DNA from: Deltaproteobacteria bacterium
GTDB taxonomy: Bacteria; Myxococcota_A; UBA9160; SZUA-336
Direction of reading: 5' to 3'
Length of the DNA stretch: 6,378 nt
Assembly: GCA_030673955.1 (NCBI GenBank)
Contig: DAOVBF010000077.1
Location: 1 to 6,378 of the forward strand
A model generated the notes under the pieces. That model made no database searches and was not told the DNA's origin. It saw nothing but the letters and a program-made list of their open reading frames with translations. Every line of letters starts with the position of its first letter. Position 1 is the first letter of the stretch. The position numbers and the translations under genes are program-made. This document shows positions 1 through 6,378 of the stretch, piece by piece.

Positions 1-17
1 CTAGCGGGTTATCGGCC
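1..17 (+). repeat. 17-bp direct repeat, left copy
   Basis: The sequence ctagcgggttatcggcc here is identical to 2785-2801, and its 14-base core agcgggttatcggc occurs a third time at 2662-2675. The copies lie on either side of the amidohydrolase gene pair and only in non-coding DNA. This copy may be cut by the window edge. It is followed by an imperfect inverted repeat (GTCGC at 21-25 with GCGAC at 41-45), so it may be a decayed member of the hairpin family at 2660-2881. I see no link to a transposase. Confidence 0.75.
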
Positions 18-81
18 CTCGTCGCAGCTCCCCTCCGCCCGCGACCCGAGCCTCCCCGGCGCCAGCGCGAACGCGGGGCGC

Positions 82-87
82 TACAAT
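82..87 (+). promoter_or_regulatory. -10-like box TACAAT just upstream of the first gene
   Basis: TACAAT matches the sigma-70 -10 consensus at five of six positions in an otherwise very GC-rich stretch. Only 8 bases separate it from the ATG at 96, so transcription would start at or within a few bases of the start codon. No Shine-Dalgarno sequence lies before the ATG, which fits leaderless or near-leaderless translation. No good -35 hexamer is visible at 59-64. That area instead lies inside an imperfect hairpin, with CCCC 54-57 and GCG 59-61 pairing with CGC 72-74 and GGGG 75-78. The site is inferred from sequence only. Confidence 0.4.
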
Positions 88-95
88 GCGCGCCC

Positions 96-1462
<1,367 letters not shown>

Positions 1463-1466
<4 letters not shown>

Positions 1467-2659
1467 TTCATGTGTTGGCCGCGGTCGCGTTGGCGGGTGC
1501 GACGGTACATACCGGCGACGGACCGCCGCTCGAAGCTGCAACGGTGCTCATCGAGGGGAACCGCGTCGCCGCAGTCGGGCAGAATGTCTCGGTGCCGGCG
1601 GGGACGCGTGTGATTCGCCTGGAAGGCTCGGTCGTGACGCCGGGCCTGATCGACCCGGCGTCTCGCCTCGGCCTGGCCGAGGTGGAGCACGAGGCAAGCG
1701 CTGTCGAGGGGACGGCGGGGCCCGGACACGATCCGGTACGGGCGGCGCTGCGCGTGGAGGACAGCTTCAATCCTGACTCGTTCGTGATTCCGATCGCGCG
1801 TTCCGGAGGTCTCACCTGCGCGGTCGTCATACCTTCGGGAGGGCTCGTCTCCGGGCAGTCCATCTGGGTCGATCTGGCGGAGCGCGAGCCGGTACGTCGT
1901 ACGTCGCTCGCAGTACATGTTTCGCTCAGAGAAGCTAGAAAGGTCCGTGGCTCGCGCGCACGGGCCTTCCTGCGTCTGCGGGAGGTCTTCGAGGACGCGC
2001 GGCTCTTCCGTTCCAATCGCGGTCCGTACATCTCCCGAAAGCTGCGCGAGCTCTCGCTCTCCGCGTCGGACCTCGAGGTGCTGGGTCGCGCGCTGGATCA
2101 AGAGCTTCCGGTGGTCTTCGAGGTGGACCGGGCGGCCGATATCCGGACCGTGCTGGAGATCACGCGTGAGCACAAGCTTCGGACGGTGCTGCTCGGTGTG
2201 GCCGAGGGCTGGATGGTTGCGGACGATATCGCCGCCGCGCGTGTACCGGTTCTGGTGGATCCGCTCCAGAACCTGCCCACGAGCTTCGACACGCTGCAGA
2301 GCCGGGCTGACAACGCGGTCCGACTGCGCCGGGCCGGTGTTCGCGTCGCCTTCACCCTGCGCCGGGAGGCCCATCGGGCGCATCGGCTACGCTTCGCCGC
2401 GGGGAACGCGGTCGCGTCCGGCTTCCCCTACGAAGGGGCGCTGGCCGCCATCACGCGAGTGCCCGCCGAAATCTTCGGCATTGTGGATGCGGGAACCATC
2501 AAGCCCGGTGCGCTGGCCAACATCGTCGTCTGGAACGGTGACCCCTTGGAAGTCACCACGTGGCCGACCCACGTGTTCATTCGCGGCGCGCCGGTCGACC
2601 TCCGCACCCGCCAGGACCTCCTCACGGAGCGCTATCTACAGCCCGCCGCTACGCGGTAA
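1463..2659 (+). CDS. Amidohydrolase-fold pseudoenzyme paralogue
   Basis: A 398-residue protein that aligns along its whole length with its upstream neighbour. The N-terminal strand region (AGATVHTGDGPPLEAATVLI), VTPGLIDP at 58-65, the GGL-SGQ region near 126-132, GVRVAF at 292-297, and the C-terminal GTIKPGALANIVVWNGDP at 344-361 are all recognisable. The catalytic positions are not kept. The HxH of the neighbour is A66-S67-R68 here. The position of H270 falls in the FEVD segment (219-222), H295/H296 become L244/G245, and the HSDSP aspartate becomes R300. It is therefore unlikely to bind metal in the usual way and may be a structural or regulatory partner. The N-terminus is hydrophobic for about 13 residues but runs straight into the fold, so I see no convincing cleavable signal. 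Degenerate second members of such pairs occur in related genomes as I recall. The fold call is firm and the role is inferred. Confidence 0.9.
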
Positions 2660-2661
2660 CG

Positions 2662-2675
2662 AGCGGGTTATCGGC
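2662..2675 (+). repeat. 14-bp core repeat, middle copy
   Basis: The sequence agcgggttatcggc is identical to bases 3-16 and 2787-2800. It starts two bases after the stop codon of the pseudo-amidohydrolase gene and leads directly into the first perfect hairpin, so it looks like the conserved left edge of the hairpin element. Confidence 0.7.
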
Positions 2676-2702
2676 GAGCACAGCTCGCCTGCCCGCACGG
2701 CG
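2665..2702 (+). repeat. Hairpin repeat unit A
   Basis: The unit reads GGGTTATC, then a perfect stem-loop at 2673-2689 (GGCGAGC, loop ACA, GCTCGCC), then a TGCC...ACGGCG tail. It matches unit B at 2818-2854 in layout and mostly in sequence. Stem pairs four and five differ (G-C and A-T here, T-A and G-C in unit B) with both sides changed so that pairing is kept. It begins six bases after the upstream stop codon and could serve as the 3' end of the amidohydrolase operon transcript. Confidence 0.75.
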
Positions 2703-2736
2703 CGCGCGAAGGCCACGCGCAGCGTTGCCGTGTGGC

Positions 2737-2757
2737 CGGACGGGCTTTGCCCGTCCG
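2737..2757. repeat. Perfect 9-bp hairpin with TTT loop
   Basis: CGGACGGGC, loop TTT, GCCCGTCCG. It stands between hairpin units A and B and lacks their GGGT(T)ATC leader. It is very stable but has no following T-run on the plus strand and no run of A before it for the minus strand, so it is not a standard terminator. Confidence 0.75.
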
Positions 2758-2784
2758 CTGCCACCAGTACCGTGCGCGCCTTAG

Positions 2785-2801
2785 CTAGCGGGTTATCGGC
2801 C
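2785..2801 (+). repeat. 17-bp direct repeat, right copy
   Basis: Identical to bases 1-17 and sharing the 14-base core with 2662-2675. A palindromic GCTAGC overlaps its left edge. A shorter related motif, GGGTATCGGC, follows at 2818-2827 and leads into hairpin unit B, which suggests nested or partly duplicated elements here. Confidence 0.75.
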
Positions 2802-2817
2802 GGCCCCCGTCTTGCCC

Positions 2818-2854
2818 GGGTATCGGCTGGCAGAGCCAGCCTGCCGGGACGGCG
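2818..2854 (+). repeat. Hairpin repeat unit B
   Basis: The unit reads GGGTATC, a perfect stem-loop at 2825-2841 (GGCTGGC, loop AGA, GCCAGCC), then TGCCGGGACGGCG. Against unit A it has one deleted T in the leader, two compensated stem pairs, one loop change and two tail changes. Keeping the stem while the bases change suggests the structure matters, either for element mobility or at the RNA level. Confidence 0.75.
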
Positions 2855-2869
2855 AAGCTGCGCTTCGCC
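2851..2869. repeat. Perfect 8-bp hairpin with TGC loop
   Basis: GGCGAAGC, loop TGC, GCTTCGCC. It overlaps the last bases of hairpin unit B and ends 12 bases from the PilZ stop codon on the minus strand, so it would be the first structure in the 3' UTR of that gene. No T-run follows it in either direction. Confidence 0.75.
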
Positions 2870-2881
2870 TCGCGGCCGGGG

Positions 2882-3577
2882 TTACCTCACTCGGTTCTGG
2901 AGCCAGCGCGTCTCGAGCGTCGTCAGGAGGCCTCGGAGCTGTTGCTCCGGGATAAGCTCGCCCTTTTGAAGGCTCTCTGCGAAGAGTAGGCCGTAGCGCG
3001 ACCCATGGTGATGTCTCACGATCCCGGTTGCGGTCGCCGTTTTGTCCTCCAGGCGTAGCTCTATCCCGAGTCGTGTATCGACCGGAAAATCCGGATCGCT
3101 GCCGGAAGCAAACTCGATCAGAATCCCTCCCGCGCTGACGTCCAGACCAGTCACGCTCCACGTTCTCCCGTCCTCTGCTTTGAGCTGCACCTCCAATCCG
3201 TGCTCCACGATAACCGGCACGCGAAACACCGTACGGCTCTCTGTGCTGAGAACTCGGAAAGGAAGGTCCAAGACCAGCTCTGCTGGAGCCTTTGCGTAGT
3301 TCAACTCACGGACGCGTGAGAAGCCGGCCAGGGTTTGGCACTCGTGATTGAATACGAGGAGGCAGGGAGACAACGGATGCAAGCCAATCTTCTCACACTC
3401 GGGGTCCACGGCCAACGTGATGCTCTCATCCGAGATCGCTGCGAAGCGCGCGCAGCAACCTGACCGGCTGTCCCGCAGGAAAATCAGGGCGGTCGCAGAG
3501 CGGTCACAGCAATCCCCGAGCATACTGATGACCTCCTGCTCGTTGGGAGGTTCCAGACTTTCCTCGTGACGCGTCAT
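2882..3577 (-). CDS. YcgR-like PilZ-domain protein, cysteine-rich N-domain
   Basis: A 231-residue cytoplasmic protein with no membrane segment. The C-terminal half (about 111-205) is a PilZ domain with both c-di-GMP signatures: RTVFR (R115, R119) for RxxxR and DVSAGG (D146, S148, G151) for DxSxxG. It should therefore bind c-di-GMP. Residues 15-105 form a beta-rich domain like that before PilZ in flagellar-brake YcgR proteins. This domain carries seven cysteines (C23, C24, C41, C42, C61, C72, C80), while the PilZ half has none. The start is uncertain. ATG 3577 has only a weak ribosome site, whereas M19 (ATG ending at 3523) follows AGGAGG at an ideal eight-base spacing. I keep the longer form because the helix before M19 looks like part of the domain. 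The gene stands alone, convergent with the left operon and divergent from the right one, so its output target is not shown. Confidence 0.88.
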   Translation of the reverse strand: MTRHEESLEPPNEQEVISMLGDCCDRSATALIFLRDSRSGCCARFAAISDESITLAVDPECEKIGLHPLSPCLLVFNHECQTLAGFSRVRELNYAKAPAELVLDLPFRVLSTESRTVFRVPVIVEHGLEVQLKAEDGRTWSVTGLDVSAGGILIEFASGSDPDFPVDTRLGIELRLEDKTATATGIVRHHHGSRYGLLFAESLQKGELIPEQQLRGLLTTLETRWLQNRVR

Positions 3578-3602
3578 GCCGGGCCCACTGGAGAAAGGCA
3601 GC

Positions 3603-3650
3603 TCAGAGCAGGCCCGGTGAGCTGATCCAACGCCTGCCCTGGCGGCCCAT
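3603..3650 (-). CDS. Possible 15-codon leader ORF before the PilZ gene
   Basis: This short ORF encodes MGRQGRRWISSPGLL. It has a clear AGGAG at 3658-3662, seven bases before its ATG, which is a better ribosome site than that of the PilZ ATG at 3577. Its stop lies 25 bases upstream of that ATG and it is in a different frame. It could be a translated leader that controls PilZ expression or a chance ORF. No regulatory repeats or run of one codon are visible in the peptide, so no attenuation mechanism is suggested. Confidence 0.3.
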   Translation of the reverse strand: MGRQGRRWISSPGLL

Positions 3651-3677
3651 ATGAGGTCTCCTATTCACATTTATCGG

Positions 3678-3715
3678 ACATCGCGCCGGGGCCTGTAACC
3701 CGTGGCGCGGGATGT
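3678..3715. repeat. Imperfect inverted repeat in divergent intergenic region
   Basis: ACAT, CGCGCC and GGG (3678-3690) pair with CCC, GGCGCG and ATGT (3699-3715), giving 13 base pairs around an eight-base loop with two 2-base bulges on the right arm. It sits between the PilZ leader and the ligase operon promoter region. It could be a shared operator or an RNA stem in either transcript. A competing small hairpin, GGGA 3709-3712 with TCCC 3717-3720, overlaps its right arm. Confidence 0.5.
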
Positions 3716-3775
3716 TTCCCAGCACCCGACGGCGAGAGAGTCGACTTTCGTCTTTGATTTGCTTTGTCTGGCGAC

Positions 3776-3803
3776 TTGGCGTCCATCCCGCTTTCGGTTA
3801 AAA
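3776..3803 (+). promoter_or_regulatory. Candidate promoter of the ligase operon
   Basis: Two readings overlap. As a sigma-54 site, TTGGC (3776-3780) and GCT (3790-3792) place the invariant GG and GC exactly ten bases apart, as in GG-N10-GC promoters, although the inner consensus bases are poor. As a sigma-70 site, TTGGCG (3776-3781) and TTAAAA (3798-3803) are 16 bases apart, also a weak match. Either would give a leader of about 30-40 bases before ATG 3840. The evidence is only motif-level. Confidence 0.25.
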
Positions 3804-3811
3804 CGAAGCCC

Positions 3812-3832
3812 GGGGCGGAACCCCAGAGAGGG
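3812..3832 (+). promoter_or_regulatory. Ribosome binding site of the ligase gene with adjacent hairpin
   Basis: AGAGGG at 3827-3832 is seven bases before ATG 3840 and decides that start over the in-frame GTG at 3702. A small stem, GGGG 3812-3815 with CCCC 3821-3824, ends two bases before this site. Confidence 0.6.
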
Positions 3833-3839
3833 ACGGTGG

Positions 3840-5249
3840 ATGCCAGATAGCAAGCCCTCGATCCCGGGAAGGCTCAGCCGGGAGGAGCTAGCGGAACGGA
3901 TTCGATCCGGGGAGATCGAGACGGTCTTGACCGTGTTCCCTGACCTCTACGGACGCCTCATCGGTAAGCGCATCGCCGGACGGTTCTTCCTGGAGCATGT
4001 GGCGGACCACGGTATGCACGTCTGCAACTATCTGCTGGCGTGCGATATGGAGATGGATCCGGTGCCGGGTTATCGCTTCACCTCGTGGGACACCGGTTAC
4101 GGTGACTTCGTCTGCAGGCCGGAGTGGTCGACCCTGCGGCTCGCGAGCTGGCTCGAGAGAAGCGCGATCGTACTCTGCGATGTTCTGGACGAGAACACCG
4201 GTGAGGCCATTGCGATCGCACCCCGTGCTGTGCTGAAGCGCCAGGTCGCGCGGGCGCGCGACACGGGCTTCATTCCCATGGGCGGCTCGGAGCTCGAGTT
4301 CTTCGTGTTCCGCGAGACGTACGAGTCGGCGCGAGCCAAGCACTACGAAAACCTGGAGACCTTCGGCGGCTACATCGAGGACTATCACATCCTGCAGAGC
4401 ACCAAGCTCGAGCCGCTGGTCGGGACGATCCGCCGGCACCTGGAGGCCTCGGGAATCCCCGTGGAGTTTAGCAAGGGCGAGTGGGGTCCGGGTCAGCAGG
4501 AGATCAACCTGAGGTTCTGCGAGTTCGTCGAGATGGCGGATCGCCACGTGCTCTATAAGAACGCGGCCAAGGAGATCGCGCACTCACAGAGCTTGGCGAT
4601 CACATTCATGGCGAAGTGGAACGCGACCCAGGCGGGGAGCAGCGGGCACCTGCACGTGAGCCTGCGGGACGCTCCGGACGCGAAGCAGAATCTTTTCGCG
4701 GGCGACGGCGATCCGTTTCCCGGCACACATGCGCGTCCCTCGAAGCTCTTCCTTCACTGGCTCGGTGGGTTGATGGAGCACACGCGGGCTATCACGCTCT
4801 TCTTCGCCCCCTATGTGAACTCCTACAAGCGCTTCGTACCCGGGACCTTCGCCCCCACTGCGATCGGCTGGTCGTACGACAACCGAACCACGGGCTACCG
4901 CCTGGTGGGACAAGATCAGTCCCTGCGGGTGGAGTGCCGGATTCCGGGCGCGGATGCGAACCCCTACCTGGCCTTTGCCGCCATGCTTGCGGCCGGACTC
5001 GACGGGATCGAGCGCAAGCTCGAGCCGCCGGAGATCTTCGTCGGCAACCTCTACGAGGCTGAAGATGTTCCGCAGGTGCCGCGCACGCTGGCCGAGGCGA
5101 TCGAGGCGGCCGAGTCCAGTGAGATGCTGCGTGCCGCCTTCGGGGAGGAGGTCCTCGAGCACTACCTCCACTTCGCGCGCACCGAGAAGCGCAAGTTTGA
5201 CGAGGCGGTGACGACCTGGGAGGTCGCGCGCTTCCTCGAGCGCGTGTGA
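3840..5249 (+). CDS. Gamma-glutamyl-amine ligase, glutamine synthetase family
   Basis: A 469-residue glutamine-synthetase-family ligase expected to join glutamate to an amine using ATP in the cytoplasm. The N-terminal beta-grasp domain spans about residues 15-115 and the catalytic domain the rest. Catalytic motifs are clear: SELEFF (E151, E153), E214 and E221 around GPGQQE, GSSGHLHVSL (H270, H272), NSYKRFVPG, and VECRIPGADANPYLAFAAML (E365, R367). In true ammonia-using GlnA the loop after NSYKR-VPG carries a glutamate for ammonium (PGYEAP); here it is PGTFAP, with F337 in that place. This points to an amine rather than ammonia and is typical of GlnA4/PuuA-like enzymes. Y405 in GNLYE matches the position of the GlnA adenylylation tyrosine, but the context differs. 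The next gene starts ten bases after this stop. The neighbours resemble mycobacterial glnA4 clusters; Streptomyces GlnA4 acts on ethanolamine. The exact amine is not readable from sequence. Confidence 0.94.
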   Translation: MPDSKPSIPGRLSREELAERIRSGEIETVLTVFPDLYGRLIGKRIAGRFFLEHVADHGMHVCNYLLACDMEMDPVPGYRFTSWDTGYGDFVCRPEWSTLRLASWLERSAIVLCDVLDENTGEAIAIAPRAVLKRQVARARDTGFIPMGGSELEFFVFRETYESARAKHYENLETFGGYIEDYHILQSTKLEPLVGTIRRHLEASGIPVEFSKGEWGPGQQEINLRFCEFVEMADRHVLYKNAAKEIAHSQSLAITFMAKWNATQAGSSGHLHVSLRDAPDAKQNLFAGDGDPFPGTHARPSKLFLHWLGGLMEHTRAITLFFAPYVNSYKRFVPGTFAPTAIGWSYDNRTTGYRLVGQDQSLRVECRIPGADANPYLAFAAMLAAGLDGIERKLEPPEIFVGNLYEAEDVPQVPRTLAEAIEAAESSEMLRAAFGEEVLEHYLHFARTEKRKFDEAVTTWEVARFLERV

Positions 5250-5259
5250 GGTCGGGCGC

Positions 5260-5982
5260 TTGCGCAAGCGAGCCCCCGTCATCGGAATCACGACCTACGG
5301 GCCCGAGGGGGATCCCCCGGCCTACTTGCTGCCGATCGCGTACGTCGACGCCGTGGCTCGAGCGGGTGGGACCGCGATTCTGCTCCCCCCATGGAGGGAG
5401 TCCGCGGACCGGGTGCTCGGAATCGTGGACGGGCTCATTCTGGCCGGCGGTGGTGATATCCATCCCGCCGTCTACGGCGGCGCCGAACATCCCACGGTCT
5501 ACAACGTAAGCCGGGAACGTGACGCGTTCGAGCTCGAGCTCACCCGGCGCGCCATCGCTCAGCCTGATCTTCCGGTGCTGGCGATCTGCCGCGGGATGCA
5601 GGTTCTGAACGTGGCGCTCGGCGGCGACCTGGAGGTCCATCTTCCCGACGTGCACGGCGAGACGGTGGTGCACCGGCTGCCACCCCGGGAGCCGACCTTC
5701 CATCCGGTCCGCGTCGAGGCCGGCGGCGTCCTGGAATACATCTACGGTCGAGCGGAATTCCCGGTCTGTTCGTGGCATCATCAAGGGGTGCGCAGGCTCG
5801 GATCCGATCTTCGGCCCATCGCGCATTCCGCGGATGGTGTGATTGAAGCACTCGTGTCCGATGGACATTCCTTCGTACTCGGCGTGCAGTGGCACCCGGA
5901 GCTACAGGTGGCCGACGATCCACTCCAGCGGCGCCTGTTCGAGGCGCTCGTCGAGCGAGCCAGGAGCGCAGCATGCGATTGA
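5260..5982 (+). CDS. Gamma-glutamyl-amide hydrolase, PuuD-like (peptidase C26)
   Basis: A 240-residue class I glutamine-amidotransferase-fold hydrolase of the gamma-glutamyl-GABA hydrolase family, expected to remove glutamate from gamma-glutamyl compounds in the cytoplasm. The nucleophile elbow is AICRGMQ (C110), and VQWHPE supplies H212 and E214, completing the Cys-His-Glu triad. The oxyanion-side motif LAGGGDIHP is at 61-69 and PVIGITTY opens the fold at 6-13. Length matches the family. The start is TTG at 5260: GAGG at 5248-5251 lies eight bases before it, and no ATG or GTG in this frame precedes the conserved PVIGIT strand. The gene begins ten bases after the ligase stop and overlaps the next gene by ten bases, so the three are surely cotranscribed. 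Role from context: it releases the product after the ligase-capped amine has been oxidised. Confidence 0.94.
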   Translation: MRKRAPVIGITTYGPEGDPPAYLLPIAYVDAVARAGGTAILLPPWRESADRVLGIVDGLILAGGGDIHPAVYGGAEHPTVYNVSRERDAFELELTRRAIAQPDLPVLAICRGMQVLNVALGGDLEVHLPDVHGETVVHRLPPREPTFHPVRVEAGGVLEYIYGRAEFPVCSWHHQGVRRLGSDLRPIAHSADGVIEALVSDGHSFVLGVQWHPELQVADDPLQRRLFEALVERARSAACD

Positions 5983-6378
5983 AGGACAAGGCATGCGTGA
6001 TCACCGGGGCCGCGAGCGGCATCGGCCGCGTGTCGGCGCAACTCTTCGCGCGTGAAGGCGGACGAATTCTCGTTGCGGACCGCGACGCGAGCGGTGCCGA
6101 GCAGGTGGCGCGGGAGCTCCGGGCGGCCGGGGGTGAGGCGCATGCCTTCACGGTCGATGTGGGGCGCGCCAGCGAGGTCGAGGCCATGATCGCGGAGGCC
6201 GAGCGCGTCTTCGGGGGAATCCAGGTGCTCTTCAATAACGCGGGCGTCTTTCCTGCCGAAGACGGTGGTCCTGAGGAGACCTCCGAAGAGGTCTGGGACG
6301 AGGTCATGCGCGTGAACCTCAAGGGCGTCTTCCTGGGCTGCAAGCTCGGCATTCCGGCCCTGCTGCGAGCCGGCGGAG
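5973..6378 (+). CDS. Short-chain dehydrogenase/reductase, 5' part only
   Basis: The first 135 residues of a classical SDR, cut by the window end. The cofactor motif TGAASGIG is at 11-18. D36, at the end of the second strand (ILVADRD), favours NAD over NADP. The NNAG motif is at 88-91, and N115 in RVNLKGVFLG is the usual catalytic asparagine. The Ser-Tyr-Lys part of the active site would lie beyond the edge. ATG 5973 has a strong AGGAG at 5962-5966 with six-base spacing and overlaps the hydrolase gene by ten bases. The segment with NNAG, PAED and NLKGVFLGC recalls the mycobacterial Rv2857c SDR from memory. In this operon it may oxidise a hydroxyl on a gamma-glutamyl intermediate. Database annotation as a 3-oxoacyl-ACP reductase would be a generic family name. 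Confidence 0.95.
   Translation, partial: MRLKDKACVITGAASGIGRVSAQLFAREGGRILVADRDASGAEQVARELRAAGGEAHAFTVDVGRASEVEAMIAEAERVFGGIQVLFNNAGVFPAEDGGPEETSEEVWDEVMRVNLKGVFLGCKLGIPALLRAGG

Larger units (their letters stand above)
2660..2881. other. Convergent intergenic region packed with hairpins
   Basis: This 222-base gap lies between the stops of two convergent genes and contains no credible gene. It holds four perfect inverted repeats with 7-9 bp stems and three-base loops (2673-2689, 2737-2757, 2825-2841, 2851-2869). There are also longer-range pairings, GGCCAC 2711-2716 with GTGGCC 2732-2737 and GCACGG 2695-2700 with CCGTGC 2770-2775. No T-run follows any hairpin on either strand, so these are not classic intrinsic terminators. 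They could still stop or slow polymerase, or protect mRNA 3' ends. The repeated, covarying units point to a dispersed REP-like element family. Confidence 0.75.

Noticed and set aside
2673..2869. Hairpins as classic Rho-independent terminators
   Set aside because: No T-run follows any of the stems on either strand. A role in termination or mRNA protection is possible but not of the standard type.
2660..2881. CRISPR array or integron attachment sites
   Set aside because: Only two full units of unequal spacing are present, with internal hairpins and no spacers of regular length. No integrase or cas gene is in the window.
3702..3839. Longer start (GTG 3702) for the ligase gene
   Set aside because: The added 46 residues do not look like the family N-terminus, would include the inverted repeat, and the AGAGGG site sits properly before ATG 3840.
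4066..4075. cgggttatcg, part of the dispersed repeat core, inside the ligase gene
   Set aside because: It encodes conserved Pro-Gly-Tyr-Arg, lacks the flanking leader and hairpin, and a ten-base match is plausible by chance.
5028..5070. Adenylylation control of the ligase through Y405 in GNLYE
   Set aside because: The tyrosine sits at the GlnA adenylylation position, but a Tyr in a GN-YE context is common in non-adenylylated relatives as I recall, and no adenylyltransferase is seen here.

Overview
The window comes from a GC-rich bacterium, roughly 60-70% G+C in the blocks I counted. A lipoprotein-type signal on the first gene and a PilZ (c-di-GMP) protein suggest a Gram-negative lineage with an outer membrane. 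Paired secreted amidohydrolases next to PilZ and glutamine-synthetase-like genes fit Myxococcota, former Deltaproteobacteria or Gemmatimonadota-like groups, but I cannot place it more finely. There are no rRNA or tRNA genes, CRISPR arrays, transposases or phage genes.

Layout. (1) Bases 1-95 hold a repeat copy and a promoter-like -10 box very close to the first start codon. (2) Bases 96-2659 are a two-gene operon with an ATGA overlap: an intact amidohydrolase lipoprotein, then a paralogue that has lost every recognisable metal ligand. (3) Bases 2660-2881 lie between convergent genes and are packed with perfect GC-rich hairpins. They include a duplicated 37-38 bp unit whose two stems differ by compensatory base changes. 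(4) Bases 2882-3577 (minus strand) encode a two-domain YcgR-like PilZ protein with seven cysteines in its N-terminal domain. (5) Bases 3578-3839 are a divergent intergenic region with a short minus-strand leader ORF, an imperfect inverted repeat and a candidate promoter for the next operon. (6) Bases 3840-6378 are a tightly packed plus-strand operon: a glutamine-synthetase-family gamma-glutamyl-amine ligase, a class I amidotransferase-type gamma-glutamyl hydrolase (PuuD-like), and the first 135 residues of a short-chain dehydrogenase cut by the window edge.

How the genes work together. The right-hand operon looks like a gamma-glutamylation route for an amine: the ligase caps the amine with glutamate, a dehydrogenase oxidises the capped compound, and the hydrolase removes the glutamyl group. 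The gene set resembles the mycobacterial glnA4-Rv2859c-aldC-Rv2857c cluster as I recall it. An SDR in place of an amine oxidase makes an amino-alcohol substrate plausible, but that is inference. The left-hand pair is probably an envelope hydrolase plus a catalytically dead partner. The PilZ protein is probably a separate c-di-GMP effector. The most unusual items are the pseudo-amidohydrolase partner, the covarying hairpin repeats and the cysteine-rich PilZ protein.
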